From assembly GCF_009707125.1 (NCBI RefSeq), contig NZ_WLVL01000007.1, positions 62,001 through 126,000 on the forward strand: a stretch of 64,000 bases of DNA, written 5' to 3'. How positions within the stretch are numbered: position 1 is the stretch's first letter; the number at the start of each line of letters is the position of its first letter. Source of the DNA: Arsenicicoccus cauae. Lineage in GTDB: Bacteria > Actinomycetota > Actinomycetes > Actinomycetales > Dermatophilaceae. The notes under the pieces are model-generated. The model was not told the origin of the DNA, did no database searches, and saw nothing but the letters and a program-made list of their open reading frames with translations. This document shows positions 49,437-58,620 of the stretch, one piece after another. The position numbers and the translations under genes are program-made.

Positions 49437-49772
49437 ATGACTGCGGAGAGTAATCATGCGAAGGATGTGGACAAGGTGAGCGGGAGCCGCGCGCGCGTCG
49501 AGGCGCTGCCGAACATCGGTCCCAAGCTGGCTGCGGCGCTGCGAGCCGTGGGCGTGCCCGATGCCGAGACCCTACGCCAGCGAGGCTCAGAGGCGGTGTG
49601 GCGGGACATGCGCGAGCAGGGCCTCTTCGACGACGCCACGTCCCTGCAGGCTCTCGAGGGCGCGGTGCGCGGGGTGCGCTGGCACGACCTCGACCGCGGG
49701 CTGCGCGCGCGGCTGGTCGAGATCGCCACCGACCCGGACCACGAGAACGGCTTCGCGGCCGACGCGGGCTGA
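49437..49772 (+). CDS. stand-alone TfoX/Sxy C-terminal domain protein (helix-hairpin-helix)
   Basis: 111 residues. VEALPNIGPKLAAALRAVGV then DAETLRQRGSEAVWRDMREQ and LQALEGAVRGVRWHDL are the whole TfoX_C domain, a helix-hairpin-helix-like DNA-binding module. In enterobacteria it is fused to an N-terminal TfoX domain that activates competence; here only the C-domain is present, common in Gram-positives. Possible role in DNA binding or repair. ATG 49437 without a strong ribosome site, so translation may start weakly or leaderless. Confidence 0.85.
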   Translation: MTAESNHAKDVDKVSGSRARVEALPNIGPKLAAALRAVGVPDAETLRQRGSEAVWRDMREQGLFDDATSLQALEGAVRGVRWHDLDRGLRARLVEIATDPDHENGFAADAG

Positions 49773-49810
49773 GCGCCCACGCCGCGCGCGGTCAGTGAGA
49801 AACTGTGGGC

Positions 49811-50632
49811 ATGACCACACCTGACGCTGCCGCCCCGGCCGAGACCGCCCCCATCGCGCTGACCATCGCCGGGTCCGAGGCCACCGGCGGCGCAGGGGCC
49901 CAGGCCGACCTCAAGACCTTCCAGGCGCTCGGCGCCTTCGGCATCGCCGCCCTCACCTGCATCGTGTCCTTCGACCCCAAGGCCGACTGGGGGCACCGGT
50001 TCGTGCCGGTGGACCCGGGCGTGATCGCCGACCAGCTGGAGGCCGAGCTGGCGACATACGACATCGACACGATCAAGGTGGGCATGCTGGGCACCCCGGC
50101 CACCATCGAGACCGTCGCGGGCGTCCTGCGCCAGGCCAGGCCGCGCAATCTCGTCCTCGACCCGGTCCTCATCTGCAAGGGGCAGGAGCCCGGCGCGGCC
50201 CTCGACACGGACACGGCCCTCAAGGAGCAGGTACTGCCGCTGGCGACCTTCGTGACACCCAACCACTTCGAGTCGATGGCGCTGTCGGGACTGGACGCGA
50301 TCGAGGACGAGGACGACCTCGTGGCCGCCGCCCGCGCCATCCACGAGCGCTCGGGAGCCGTCGTGCTCGCCAAGGGCGGGGTCCGGCTCGCCGGCCCGGA
50401 CGCCATCGACGTCTTCTACGACGGGGCCACCCTCGAGGTGCTGCGCGCCCCCAAGGTGGGCGACCTCGCCGTCAGCGGCGCCGGCTGCAGCCTCGCTGCC
50501 GCCGTCACCGCGGAGCTCGCCAAGGGCGCGACGCCGCTCGAGGCCGCTCGCACCGCCAAGGAGTTCGTCCGCGAGGCGATCCTGCACCGGATGCCCTCTC
50601 GGGCGCCGTTCGAGGCCGTCCGGCAGGTCTGA
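49811..50632 (+). CDS. pdxK: pyridoxal kinase / hydroxymethylpyrimidine kinase (ThiD/PdxK family)
   Basis: 273 residues, ribokinase fold. ALTIAGSEATGGAGAQADLK (about 16-35) is the substrate loop of ThiD-type kinases with Ser-Glu instead of Ser-Asp. IDTIKVGMLGTPATIETVAG, VLDPVLICKGQEPG and TFVTPNHFESMALSG follow, and the catalytic end is LAVSGAGCSLAAAVTAELAK, the C-containing form (GAGCSL versus GAGDTF) known from bifunctional pyridoxal kinases of Gram-positives. It phosphorylates pyridoxal or HMP; pyridoxal is favoured. I use ATG 49811 (a GTG at 49805 is in frame). Confidence 0.85.
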   Translation: MTTPDAAAPAETAPIALTIAGSEATGGAGAQADLKTFQALGAFGIAALTCIVSFDPKADWGHRFVPVDPGVIADQLEAELATYDIDTIKVGMLGTPATIETVAGVLRQARPRNLVLDPVLICKGQEPGAALDTDTALKEQVLPLATFVTPNHFESMALSGLDAIEDEDDLVAAARAIHERSGAVVLAKGGVRLAGPDAIDVFYDGATLEVLRAPKVGDLAVSGAGCSLAAAVTAELAKGATPLEAARTAKEFVREAILHRMPSRAPFEAVRQV

Positions 50633-50671
50633 CGCTCCCGGCGCGACGGCCCGCACCCGCGAAGCGAGCAG

Positions 50672-51556
50672 ATGACCAGCCCCGGCCGCCGTCGGCGGTC
50701 GGTCGTGTGGCTGCTCGGGTCCCTCGTGGTCATCGGTCTGGTGGTGTCGGGGGCCTGGGCCGTCGTCAGCGGACGCCGTGACGCGTCGTCGGGCGCGGAG
50801 CACTACCGGGTGGTGGGTGCGGTGGGTGGTGACGTCCTGGACGTGACGGCCGTGCGCACGCGCCACCTGGTGCGGCTCTCGGGTGTCGAGGCTCCGCGCA
50901 CCACGGCGGCGAGCGGCACCGAGTGCCTGGCGCCGGAGGCGCACGACGCTCTGCGACGGTTGGCGCCCACCGGTTCGCCGATCACGCTGCGCGGTGAGCC
51001 CGGGGGCCCGGGTGGGGCTCGCGCGGACGGGCGTGGAGGCGGGTCGGACGAGGCGGCGGCGCAAGCCGCCGCGGTCTACGACCACCGAGGGAGGCTGATC
51101 GCCGCGGAGCTGGCGCGCGACGGTCTCGTGGTCCCGTCGCCCACCGGCGCTTCGGAGGGCACCGCTGACCCGACGCGCGCCCGCGATGCCGAGGCGCTCG
51201 CCGAGGGATTCGACCACGCCCGGACCGAGGGGGCGGGCTTCTACGACGAGGACCTTGCCTGCACGGTCCCAGGGCAGGTCAGGGGCCGGATCACGACACT
51301 GCAGCTTGCGTTGGGCCCCCGTCAGCAATGGGCGGACGGCGGATCCGCCCCGGTGCCCGCCCAGGTCGATGCCGCGCTCGCGTCCGCGACCGACCTGTGG
51401 CGGCACCTCAGCACCGACGGCCCCCACCGGGGTGCGCCGGAGTGGCGGGCGCTGTCGGCCAACGACACGGCACTCCTGCGGATGCGCCTGGAGGCGGCGA
51501 TCGTGGGGACGCAGGCCGTGAGGTTCGGCGCGTCGACGCTCGCCGGGCGGGGCTAG
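50672..51556 (+). CDS. membrane-anchored protein with degenerate nuclease (SNase-like) domain
   Basis: 294 residues. After RRRRS a single helix (VVWLLGSLVVIGLVVSGAWA) leads to a domain resembling thermonuclease: YRVVGAVGGDVLDVTAVRTR, VRLSGVEAPRTTAASGTECL and GRLIAAELARDGLVV. Catalytic Arg and Asp positions of SNase are only partly kept, so activity is doubtful. A Gly-rich insert (about 108-128) and a 100-residue C-terminal helical part (QVDAALASATDLWRHLSTDG) are extra. ATG at 50672 after GAAGCGAG. Function unknown. Confidence 0.65.
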   Translation: MTSPGRRRRSVVWLLGSLVVIGLVVSGAWAVVSGRRDASSGAEHYRVVGAVGGDVLDVTAVRTRHLVRLSGVEAPRTTAASGTECLAPEAHDALRRLAPTGSPITLRGEPGGPGGARADGRGGGSDEAAAQAAAVYDHRGRLIAAELARDGLVVPSPTGASEGTADPTRARDAEALAEGFDHARTEGAGFYDEDLACTVPGQVRGRITTLQLALGPRQQWADGGSAPVPAQVDAALASATDLWRHLSTDGPHRGAPEWRALSANDTALLRMRLEAAIVGTQAVRFGASTLAGRG

Positions 51557-51584
51557 GGATCAGACGGCCGGCCAGGCCGGCGGG

Positions 51585-52193
51585 TCACTCGCCGGGGGTG
51601 GTCGCCGACCCCGCCAGGAGGCGTTCGACGTACTTGGCGATGACGTCGACCTCGAGGTTGACGGGGTCGCCGACCTGCTTGCGCCCCAGGGTGGTTAGCT
51701 CGAGCGTCGTCGGGATCAGCGACACGGCGAAGGTCATGTCGTCCACCGCGCTCACCGTCAACGAGATGCCGTCGACGGTGATCGACCCCTTGTGGACGAC
51801 ATAGCGCGACAGCTCCGTGGGCAGGGAGAAGGTCACGACCTCCCACCGGTCCCCGGGCTCGCGGCTCACGATGGTGGCCGTGCCGTCGACGTGCCCCTGC
51901 ACCACGTGCCCGCCGAACCTCCCGCCGGCCGCCATCGCCCGCTCGAGGTTGACCGGCGAACCCGCCTGCAGCGCACCGAGGCTCGACCGGTCGAGGGTCT
52001 CGCGCATCACGTCCACGCGAAAGGTCGTCCCGTCGTGCTCCACGACCGTCAGGCACACGCCGTTGACGGCGATCGAGGCGCCGTGGGTCGCGTCGCTCAC
52101 CACCAGGGGCCCGCGCACGGTCAGGACGGCGCTGTCGGCGCCGAGCTCGACGGACTCCACGGAGCCGAGCTCCTCCACGATGCCGGTGAACAT
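51585..52193 (-). CDS. ribE: riboflavin synthase, alpha subunit
   Basis: 202 residues, two lumazine-binding repeats. The start MFTGIVEELGSVESVELG and the catalytic part ATHGASIAVNGVCLTVVEHD (first repeat), HVVQGHVDGTATIVSREPG, then the second copy KGSITVDGISLTVSAVDDM, are all typical. It converts two 6,7-dimethyl-8-ribityllumazine to riboflavin. The other rib genes are not in the window. It lies 33 bases downstream of the PfkB gene on the same strand. ATG 52191-52193. Confidence 0.94.
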   Translation of the reverse strand: MFTGIVEELGSVESVELGADSAVLTVRGPLVVSDATHGASIAVNGVCLTVVEHDGTTFRVDVMRETLDRSSLGALQAGSPVNLERAMAAGGRFGGHVVQGHVDGTATIVSREPGDRWEVVTFSLPTELSRYVVHKGSITVDGISLTVSAVDDMTFAVSLIPTTLELTTLGRKQVGDPVNLEVDVIAKYVERLLAGSATTPGE

Positions 52194-52226
52194 GCCTGCT
52201 CCTTCGTTGCGACGTCCGGCCCCAAC

Positions 52227-53159
52227 CTACCCGGGCTCGGCCGCGAGGTCGGCCAGCCATCCGCGGGACGATGCGTGGGAGACGCGCGTCGCCGCCACGC
52301 GGCAGGCCAGCTCCACCGCGGCCGGGAGCTCGAGCCCCAGCGCGACGCCGGCCGCGAGCGCTCCGTGGAAGGCGTCCCCCGCGCCCAGGGAGTCCACGGC
52401 CGTCACCGCGGGCGGTGTCGTGGCGTGCTCGCGACCGTGACGGTCACGCCACCGCACAGGCCGCGGCCCGTCGGTGAGCAGGGCTGTGTCGCAGCCGGAC
52501 TCGAGCAGGTGGTCCAGCGTGCGGGAGGGGCCCAGGCCGAGCTGGTGAGCGTAGGCCGAGGAGGCTGCCGCCACGTCGACGAGCGGCAACCAGCCCTCGA
52601 CGTGGTCCTTGACGCTGCCCGCGTCCAGCAGGGTCCGCGCGCCTGCGGCCCGGGCCTCCCGCAGCGCGGCCTCCCCGGCCTGAGGGTGGTGCCCGTCGAC
52701 GAGCACCGCCGCGCACGAAGCGATCTCGTCGCGCGCCTCGTCGGTCAGGTCCCACGCGGAGCTCCGTGCCCCGGGCGAGACGACCGTGCGCTCCCCGTCG
52801 GCGTGGACCAGGCAGGTGGCCACCGGCAGGGCCGAGCCCCCGCCGACCAGGTCCCCTCCGACCGAGCCCCCGCCGAGACCGGCCGCCAGGTCCACGAGGC
52901 GCACCCCGCACGCCGCCAGGTCGACGCGCACGACGTCAGCCGCGGCGCCCCACCCGACAGCGCTGACCAGTGTGACCGCCCCGGGAGCCAGCACGGCCGC
53001 GGCCGTCACCGCGGCGTTGGCCGCCGGGCCTCCCGCCAGGAGCTCGACCGCGTCCGAGCGGGACTTGCCGCCCAGGACGACGGGCTCGCTGACGCGCTGG
53101 ACGACGTCGAGGGTCGTCAGCCCGACGCAGACGACCCGCGTGGTCCCCCCACCAGCCAT
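52227..53159 (-). CDS. PfkB family carbohydrate kinase
   Basis: 310 residues. LLAGGPAANAAVTAAAVLAP (about 41-60) is the first PfkB signature (G-G-x-x-x-N), and AVDSLGAGDAFHGALAAGVA (about 249-268) is the second with the catalytic Asp. A sugar or nucleoside kinase; the 42-base gap and opposite strand to the SMP-30 gene at 53211 suggest a shared divergent promoter and perhaps a sugar pathway. Exact substrate cannot be told. Start ATG 53157-53159. Confidence 0.87.
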   Translation of the reverse strand: MAGGGTTRVVCVGLTTLDVVQRVSEPVVLGGKSRSDAVELLAGGPAANAAVTAAAVLAPGAVTLVSAVGWGAAADVVRVDLAACGVRLVDLAAGLGGGSVGGDLVGGGSALPVATCLVHADGERTVVSPGARSSAWDLTDEARDEIASCAAVLVDGHHPQAGEAALREARAAGARTLLDAGSVKDHVEGWLPLVDVAAASSAYAHQLGLGPSRTLDHLLESGCDTALLTDGPRPVRWRDRHGREHATTPPAVTAVDSLGAGDAFHGALAAGVALGLELPAAVELACRVAATRVSHASSRGWLADLAAEPG

Positions 53160-53210
53160 CGTGCCAGCGTAGGACCCTTTCACCACGTCCGCTCGCCTAG
53201 GGTGAGGCCC

Positions 53211-54056
53211 ATGCGCGCCGAGCCCGTCACCGACCCCGTCTGCTACCACGCCGAGGGGCCGGTCTGGTGGCCGACGTGGGGACTGCGGTGGGTCGACATG
53301 CTCGCGGGCGACGTGCTGACCCTGCGGCCCGACGGCGAGCCCACCCGCACCCACGTCGGCACCGTCGTCGCCTGCCTGCGACCGCGCGAGGGCGGCGGTG
53401 CCGTCCTGGCGCTCGAGCGCGCCGTCGCCAGCACCAGGCGCGACGACCTGACCGAGCTCACGGTCGGCCCGACCTTCGTCCCCGAGGGGATCCGCCTCAA
53501 CGAGGGGGGCTGCGACCCCGACGGGCGTTTCTGGGTCGGGTCCATGGCCTACGACCAGCGGCCGGACGCGGCGACCCTCTACGTCGTCGACGACGCCTTG
53601 GCCGCGCGCCCCGCCCTCGACCCCGTGACCGTCTCCAACGGCATCGTCTGGAGCCCGGACGGGGCCACCGGCTACTACGCCGACACCGCCACCCACCAGG
53701 TCATCTCCTTCCCGTATGCCGGGACCCCCGCCATCCAGGACCCCCGCACGCTTGTGGACCTCGGCCCGGACGGCAGCCCCGACGGGCTCGCCGTCGACGC
53801 CGAGGGCGGCGTCTGGATGGCGATGAACGGCGACGGCGAGGTCCGTCGCTACACCCCGCAGGGGCGGCTCGACGAGGTCGTGCAGGTCCCCGCCCGGCAG
53901 GTCACCGCCTGCACGTTCGGCGGCGACGACCTCGGCATCCTCTACATCACCACGTCCAGGGAGGGCCTCGACGATGGCGACGACCCGTTGGCGGGCGGGG
54001 TGTGCGCCATACGGCCTGGTGTGGCTGGTCTGCCGGCGCTGACCTGGCGCGGCTGA
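53211..54056 (+). CDS. SMP-30/gluconolactonase family protein
   Basis: 281 residues, six-bladed beta propeller. Metal ligands and signature: HAEGPVWWPTWGLRWVDMLA (E at blade 1), RLNEGGCDPDGRFWVGSMAY (N-x-G-x-x-D-x-x-G), TVSNGIVWSPDGATGYYADT and PDGLAVDAEGGVWMAM (D). It hydrolyses sugar lactones such as gluconolactone. ATG 53211 with GGTGAGG upstream. It is divergent from a PfkB sugar kinase and just 2 bases before the NhaP antiporter start. Confidence 0.9.
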   Translation: MRAEPVTDPVCYHAEGPVWWPTWGLRWVDMLAGDVLTLRPDGEPTRTHVGTVVACLRPREGGGAVLALERAVASTRRDDLTELTVGPTFVPEGIRLNEGGCDPDGRFWVGSMAYDQRPDAATLYVVDDALAARPALDPVTVSNGIVWSPDGATGYYADTATHQVISFPYAGTPAIQDPRTLVDLGPDGSPDGLAVDAEGGVWMAMNGDGEVRRYTPQGRLDEVVQVPARQVTACTFGGDDLGILYITTSREGLDDGDDPLAGGVCAIRPGVAGLPALTWRG

Positions 54057-54058
54057 GG

Positions 54059-55324
54059 ATGGTCACCGGGGTCGTCTATCTGGTCGCCGGGGTGGGTCTG
54101 CTCCTCGGTGCCTTCCTGCCGAGGCTGCTGCGCGAGCGCGCCGTCTCGGCCCCGATGGTGGTGCTGCTCGTCGGCATCGCCGCCGGCTGGTTCCTGCCCG
54201 GCGACGAGCCGATCGCACCGGTCTTTCAGCAGGCCATCACCCAGCACGTCGCCGAGGTCTGCGTCCTCGTCTCCCTCATGGGGGTCGGCCTGGCGATCGA
54301 CCGGCCGTTCGCCTGGCGGGCCTGGTGGCCGACATGGCGGTTGCTCGGCATCGCCATGCCGCTCACCATCGCCGCCGTCGCCCTGCTCGGGTGGTGGGTC
54401 CTGGCGCTGTCCCCGGCGGCCGCCATCTTGCTCGGTGCCGTGCTCGCCCCCACCGACCCGGTGCTCGCGTCGGATGTGCAGGTCGCCGGGCCCAGTGTCT
54501 CCGGCGGGGAGGAGAGCCCGGAGGAGGAGGACGACGAGGTGCGGTTCGCCCTCACCTCCGAGGCGGGGCTCAACGACGCCCTGGCCTTCCCGTTCGTGTG
54601 GCTCGCCCTGTACCTCGCCACCGAAGGACCGATCGCCGGGTGGGGCTGGCACTGGGTGGGCATGGAGCTCGTCGGCAAGATCGTCATCGGCGCTCTGGTC
54701 GGCCTGGCCAGCGGCTGGGTCTTCGGCAAGCTCGTGTTCCACGCGCACTGGGACACGCTGCGCCTCGCTGACGTCGGGGAGCCGCTGCTGGGGCTGGCGC
54801 TCGTCGCCACCGTCTACGGACTCGCGGAGGTCCTGCACGGCTACGGCTTCCTCGCGGTCTTCGTCTGCGCGGTGGCGTTGCGCGCCGCCGAGCGCGGCCA
54901 CGAGTACCACGGCCGCCTGCACGACGCGATCGAGCACGTCGAGTCGGTGCTGACCCTGCTGATCCTGCTGCTGCTCGGCGCCTCCCTGTCGTCCGGCCAG
55001 CTGTCCGCGCTGAGCTGGGAGGGCATGCTCGTCGGCGTCGCCCTGGTGCTCGTCATCCGGCCCCTGTGCGGCTGGCTCTCGTTGGTCGGCACCCGGCAGC
55101 TGGGCGCGCGCGAGAAGGTCGTGACCGCGGTGTTCGGGGTGCGCGGGATCGGCTCGGTCTTCTACATGGCCTTTGCGACGGCCCAGCACCAGTGGCCGGA
55201 GCAGCGCACCCTCTGGGCGACCGTTACCTTTGCCATCGTGCTGAGCGTGATGGTGCATGGCGTGCTGGCCACCCCCGCCATGAAGGCCCTCGAGGAGCGG
55301 CGCGGGGCCCAGCAACCCGTCTGA
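54059..55324 (+). CDS. Na+(K+)/H+ antiporter, NhaP/CPA1 family
   Basis: 421 residues, 11-12 helices. AILLGAVLAPTDPVLASDVQ (helix 4-like, T-D-P with the ion site), VRFALTSEAGLNDALAFPFV (helix 5 with N-D) and the late EKVVTAVFGVRGIGSVFYMA are the CPA1 hallmarks. It exchanges Na+ or K+ for protons. A conspicuous acidic loop (GGEESPEEEDDEV, about 148-160) lies before helix 5. ATG 54059, directly after the SMP-30 stop; close ribosome site. A 50-bp repeat array follows the stop. Confidence 0.9.
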   Translation: MVTGVVYLVAGVGLLLGAFLPRLLRERAVSAPMVVLLVGIAAGWFLPGDEPIAPVFQQAITQHVAEVCVLVSLMGVGLAIDRPFAWRAWWPTWRLLGIAMPLTIAAVALLGWWVLALSPAAAILLGAVLAPTDPVLASDVQVAGPSVSGGEESPEEEDDEVRFALTSEAGLNDALAFPFVWLALYLATEGPIAGWGWHWVGMELVGKIVIGALVGLASGWVFGKLVFHAHWDTLRLADVGEPLLGLALVATVYGLAEVLHGYGFLAVFVCAVALRAAERGHEYHGRLHDAIEHVESVLTLLILLLLGASLSSGQLSALSWEGMLVGVALVLVIRPLCGWLSLVGTRQLGAREKVVTAVFGVRGIGSVFYMAFATAQHQWPEQRTLWATVTFAIVLSVMVHGVLATPAMKALEERRGAQQPV

Positions 55325-55416
55325 CCTGGGGGACGAGGCCCGGCTGATGCCCCTACCGGGGGCGGGATCATCGACCTGGCGGACGACGCCCGGCCGATGC
55401 CCCTACCCCCGGTAGG
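55323..55416 (+). repeat. 50-bp structured repeat array, locus 4
   Basis: Two units, period 50 (GACCTGG at 55323 and 55373), ending in CCCCCGGTAGGT at 55405-55416 as at locus 1. Stem arms CATCGACC (55369-55376) and GGCCGATG (55392-55399) pair with one mismatch; position 5 is a G-C pair here. It separates the convergent NhaP and NDH-2 genes and ends at the NDH-2 stop. Confidence 0.85.
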
Positions 55417-56808
55417 TCAGCGGGTGCGGCGGTCGGCGGCCTCGGGGTCGTAGGGCTTCTCCAGCGGCAGGCGCACCCCGCCGATCGTCGGCTGGAACTG
55501 GCTGCCGAGCTGGCTGACGGCGAGGCGCCCGACGAGCTGCTGGCGCGTGGTCGTCCGCTCGGCCCGCCCGGTCGACAGGAACGCGATGGCCCAGTGCAGC
55601 AGCGTCGTCACGCGGTGCTTGAAGCCCACGATGTTGATCAGGTGGACGAACAGCCAGGCCAGCCACGCCGGGAAGCCCGTGAGCTTGATCTTGCCGATGC
55701 TCGCGATGGCCCCGAACTTGCTGATCACGGCCATGGACCCGCGGTCCTTGTAGCGGAACGGCGAGGTGTCGCGGGCCCCGGCCACCTCGGAGGCGATGGT
55801 GCGTGCCGCGTGCTGACCGCCCTGGATCGCGACCTGGGCGACGCCGGGGAGCTTGTCGAGGCTCATCATGTCGCCGACGACGAAGATCTCGGGGTGCCCG
55901 GGCAGCGTCAGGTCGGGCGCCACGGAGATGCGCCCGGCGCGGTCGACCTCGGCGCCGGTCTGCTTGCCGAGCGTCGCGCCGAGGGGGCTGGCCTGCACGC
56001 CCGCCGCCCAGACCTTGCAGATGGCGCCGATGCGCTCGGTGCTGCCGTCCTTGTTCTTGTAGGTGACGGACTCGGAGTCGACGTCGGTGACCAGCGCGTC
56101 GAGGATCACCTCGACGCCGATGCGCTCGAGCTCGGCCTTGGCCCGCTCGGACAGCTTGTCGCCGAAGGCCCCGAGCACCGCCGGCGCCCCGTCGAGCAGG
56201 ATGACGCGGGCCTGCGTGGAGTCGATGTTGCGGAAGTTGCCGGCGAGGGTGTGCACCGCCAGGTCCTTGATCTGCCCGGCCATCTCGACGCCGGTCGGGC
56301 CGGCCCCGACGACGACGAAGGTCATCAGGCGCTCGCGCTCGCCGGGGTCCTGCGAGAGCTCGGCGACCTCGAAGGAGCCGAAGATGCGCGCGCGCAGCTC
56401 GAGGGCGTCGTCGATGGTCTTCATGCCGGGGGCGTAGACCGCGAAGTGGTCGTTGCCGAAGTAGGACTGGCCGGCTCCGGCCGCCACGACCAGGTAGTCG
56501 TAGTGCAGCGTCGTCTCGTGCTGCAGAGCCTCGGCCGTGACCGTGCGGGACTCGACGTCGACGGCGGTGACCTCGCTCATCAGGACGGTGGCGTTCTTCT
56601 GCTTCTTGAGCACCTCGCGGGTGCTGGGGGCGATCTCGCCGGGGCTGAGGATGCCGGTCGCCACCTGGTACAGCAGGGGTTGGAACAGGTGGTAGACGGT
56701 CTTGCCGACGAGCGTCACGTCGACGTCCGCGTCCTTGAGCTCCTGGGCGGCGAAGAGCCCGCCGAACCCGGATCCGATGATCACCACGTGTGGGCGCTTG
56801 TGAGCCAT
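55417..56808 (-). CDS. ndh: type II NADH dehydrogenase (NDH-2)
   Basis: 463 residues. FAD motif VVIIGSGFGGLFAAQELKDA (about 9-28), quinone-side VYHLFQPLLYQVATGILSPG, NAD motif TFVVVGAGPTGVEMAGQIKD (about 173) and ILLDGAPAVLGAFGDKLSE follow, with GHPEIFVVGDMMSLDKLPGV and QVAIQGGQHAARTI near the second FAD contact. A C-terminal amphipathic part (IKLTGFPAWLAWLFVHLINI) anchors it to the membrane. It passes electrons from NADH to menaquinone without pumping protons. ATG 56806-56808. Confidence 0.93.
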   Translation of the reverse strand: MAHKRPHVVIIGSGFGGLFAAQELKDADVDVTLVGKTVYHLFQPLLYQVATGILSPGEIAPSTREVLKKQKNATVLMSEVTAVDVESRTVTAEALQHETTLHYDYLVVAAGAGQSYFGNDHFAVYAPGMKTIDDALELRARIFGSFEVAELSQDPGERERLMTFVVVGAGPTGVEMAGQIKDLAVHTLAGNFRNIDSTQARVILLDGAPAVLGAFGDKLSERAKAELERIGVEVILDALVTDVDSESVTYKNKDGSTERIGAICKVWAAGVQASPLGATLGKQTGAEVDRAGRISVAPDLTLPGHPEIFVVGDMMSLDKLPGVAQVAIQGGQHAARTIASEVAGARDTSPFRYKDRGSMAVISKFGAIASIGKIKLTGFPAWLAWLFVHLINIVGFKHRVTTLLHWAIAFLSTGRAERTTTRQQLVGRLAVSQLGSQFQPTIGGVRLPLEKPYDPEAADRRTR

Positions 56809-56886
56809 GGCACCCAGGCTAACGTCACCTGATCCCCTGCGGGTGCCGGAGTCGTATGCCGAGAGCCCGCCCACCCGCGACGTCGC

Positions 56887-58620
56887 TCACATGCGCTCGG
56901 GGGCCTCGACGCCGAGCAGGTCCAGTCCCTGCACGAGGGTGCGCAGGGTGAGGGTGCACAGGGTCAGGCGCGAGGCGCGGGTGGCCTCGTCGTCCGCCTT
57001 GAGCACGGGGCACGCCTCGTAGAACGACGAGAAGGTCTGGGCCAGCTCGAACAGGTAGGTGCACAGGCGGTGCGGCTCGTAGATCGCGCCGACCTGGGCC
57101 ACCACGCCGTCGAGGTCGAGAAGCCGCAGCGCCAGGTCGCGCTCCGCGGGCTCGGTGAGCAGGACGGGGGCGTCCTGGGCCTCGGGGTCCACGCCGGCGG
57201 AGCGTAGGATCGAGCGCAGGCGGGCCGTGGCGTACTGCAGGTAGGGACCGGTGTTGCCGGTGAGCGCCAGCATCCGGTCGAGGTCGAAGACGTAGTCCGA
57301 GTCGTGGGCGACCGACAGGTCGGCATACTTGACGCCCCCGATGCCGACCATCCGCGCGATCTCGGCCCGCTCGGCCTCGGGGAGCTCGGGCCGCGCCTCG
57401 TCGATGTAGGTGCGGGCATGTTGCACCGCCTCGTCGAGGAGGTACATCAGGCGCAGGGGGGCGCCGGAGCGGGTCTTGAGGATCTTGCGGTCCTCGCCGA
57501 GCACCGAGCCGATCTTGACGTGCACGACCTCGACGTCGTCGGGCAGGTAGCCGGCCCGACGGGCGGTCTCGAAGACCATCTGCAGGTGCAGCGACTGCGT
57601 GACCCCGATGACGTAGAGGATGCGGTCGGCGTGCAGGTCGCGGACGCGGTGCCGGACGGTGGCGACATCCGTCGTGCCGTAGCCGTAGCCGCCGTCGGAC
57701 TTGCGGACGAACAGCGGGACCGGCTTGTCCTCGCGGCCGGTGAAGCCGGGGAGGAAGACGACGAGGGCGCCCTCGTCGACGGTGGCGATGCCCTTGGCCT
57801 CCAGGTCCTCGCAGATGCCGGGGAGGTCCGCGTTGTATGACGACTCGCCCGCCAGGTCGTCGTCGGTGAGGGTCACGCCGAGGGTCGAGTAGACCTTGTT
57901 GAAGTAGACCTTGGACAGGTCGTAGAGGCGGCCCCACAGGCGCAGGGTCTCCGGGTCGCCGGCCTGCAGCTTGACGACACGGGCGCGGGCGCGCGTCGCG
58001 AAGTCCTCGGACCCGTCGAACTTCGACCGCGCCGCCTGGTAGAAGGCATTGGGGTCGGTCTCGACGACCCGGGCCTCCTCGGAGTCCTCACCGACCTCCA
58101 GCAGGTGCTCGACGAGCATCCCGAAGGGCGTGCCCCAGTCGCCGACGTGGTTCTGCCGGATGACGGTGTGGCCCAGGTGCTCCAGCGTGCGCGCGAGCGC
58201 GTCGCCGATGATCGTCGTGCGCAGGTGCCCGACGTGCATCTCCTTGGCGACGTTGGGCGCGGAGTAGTCGATGGGGATGATCTCGGTGGGCTGGGTCGCG
58301 ACGCCGAGCCGCGGGTCGGCCTGGGCGGCCTGCACCTGCCGGGCGATCCACGCGTCGTCGAAGGTCACGTTGATGAAGCCCGGCCCGCTGACCTCGGCGG
58401 AGGCGACGAGGTCGCCCCCCTGGAGGTGCTCGACGATCGCGTCGGCGACCTCCCGCGGCTTGCGCCCGAGCCGCTTGGCCAGCGCCATGGCTGCGTTGAC
58501 CTGCACGTCGGCGAACTGGCTGGGTCGCACCACGGGGTCCGCCCCTCGCACGTCCTCGCCGAACGCGGCGACGAGGGCGGACTGCACGGCCGGTGCGAGG
58601 GCGTCGATCGGGGCAACCAT
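56887..58620 (-). CDS. argS: arginyl-tRNA synthetase
   Basis: 577 residues. The N-terminal Add-1 domain recognises the tRNA D-loop, the HIGH-like motif is APNVAKEMHVGHLRTTIIGD (about 121-140), VGDWGTPFGMLVEHL follows, the KMSK region reads KILKTRSGAPLRL (no canonical K-M-S-K-S, as often in ArgRS), and the C-terminal anticodon-binding DALR domain ends AVPV-like VLLGVEAPERM-type. It charges tRNA-Arg. ATG 58618-58620. Divergent from the phosphofructokinase with 132 bases between. Confidence 0.96.
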   Translation of the reverse strand: MVAPIDALAPAVQSALVAAFGEDVRGADPVVRPSQFADVQVNAAMALAKRLGRKPREVADAIVEHLQGGDLVASAEVSGPGFINVTFDDAWIARQVQAAQADPRLGVATQPTEIIPIDYSAPNVAKEMHVGHLRTTIIGDALARTLEHLGHTVIRQNHVGDWGTPFGMLVEHLLEVGEDSEEARVVETDPNAFYQAARSKFDGSEDFATRARARVVKLQAGDPETLRLWGRLYDLSKVYFNKVYSTLGVTLTDDDLAGESSYNADLPGICEDLEAKGIATVDEGALVVFLPGFTGREDKPVPLFVRKSDGGYGYGTTDVATVRHRVRDLHADRILYVIGVTQSLHLQMVFETARRAGYLPDDVEVVHVKIGSVLGEDRKILKTRSGAPLRLMYLLDEAVQHARTYIDEARPELPEAERAEIARMVGIGGVKYADLSVAHDSDYVFDLDRMLALTGNTGPYLQYATARLRSILRSAGVDPEAQDAPVLLTEPAERDLALRLLDLDGVVAQVGAIYEPHRLCTYLFELAQTFSSFYEACPVLKADDEATRASRLTLCTLTLRTLVQGLDLLGVEAPERM

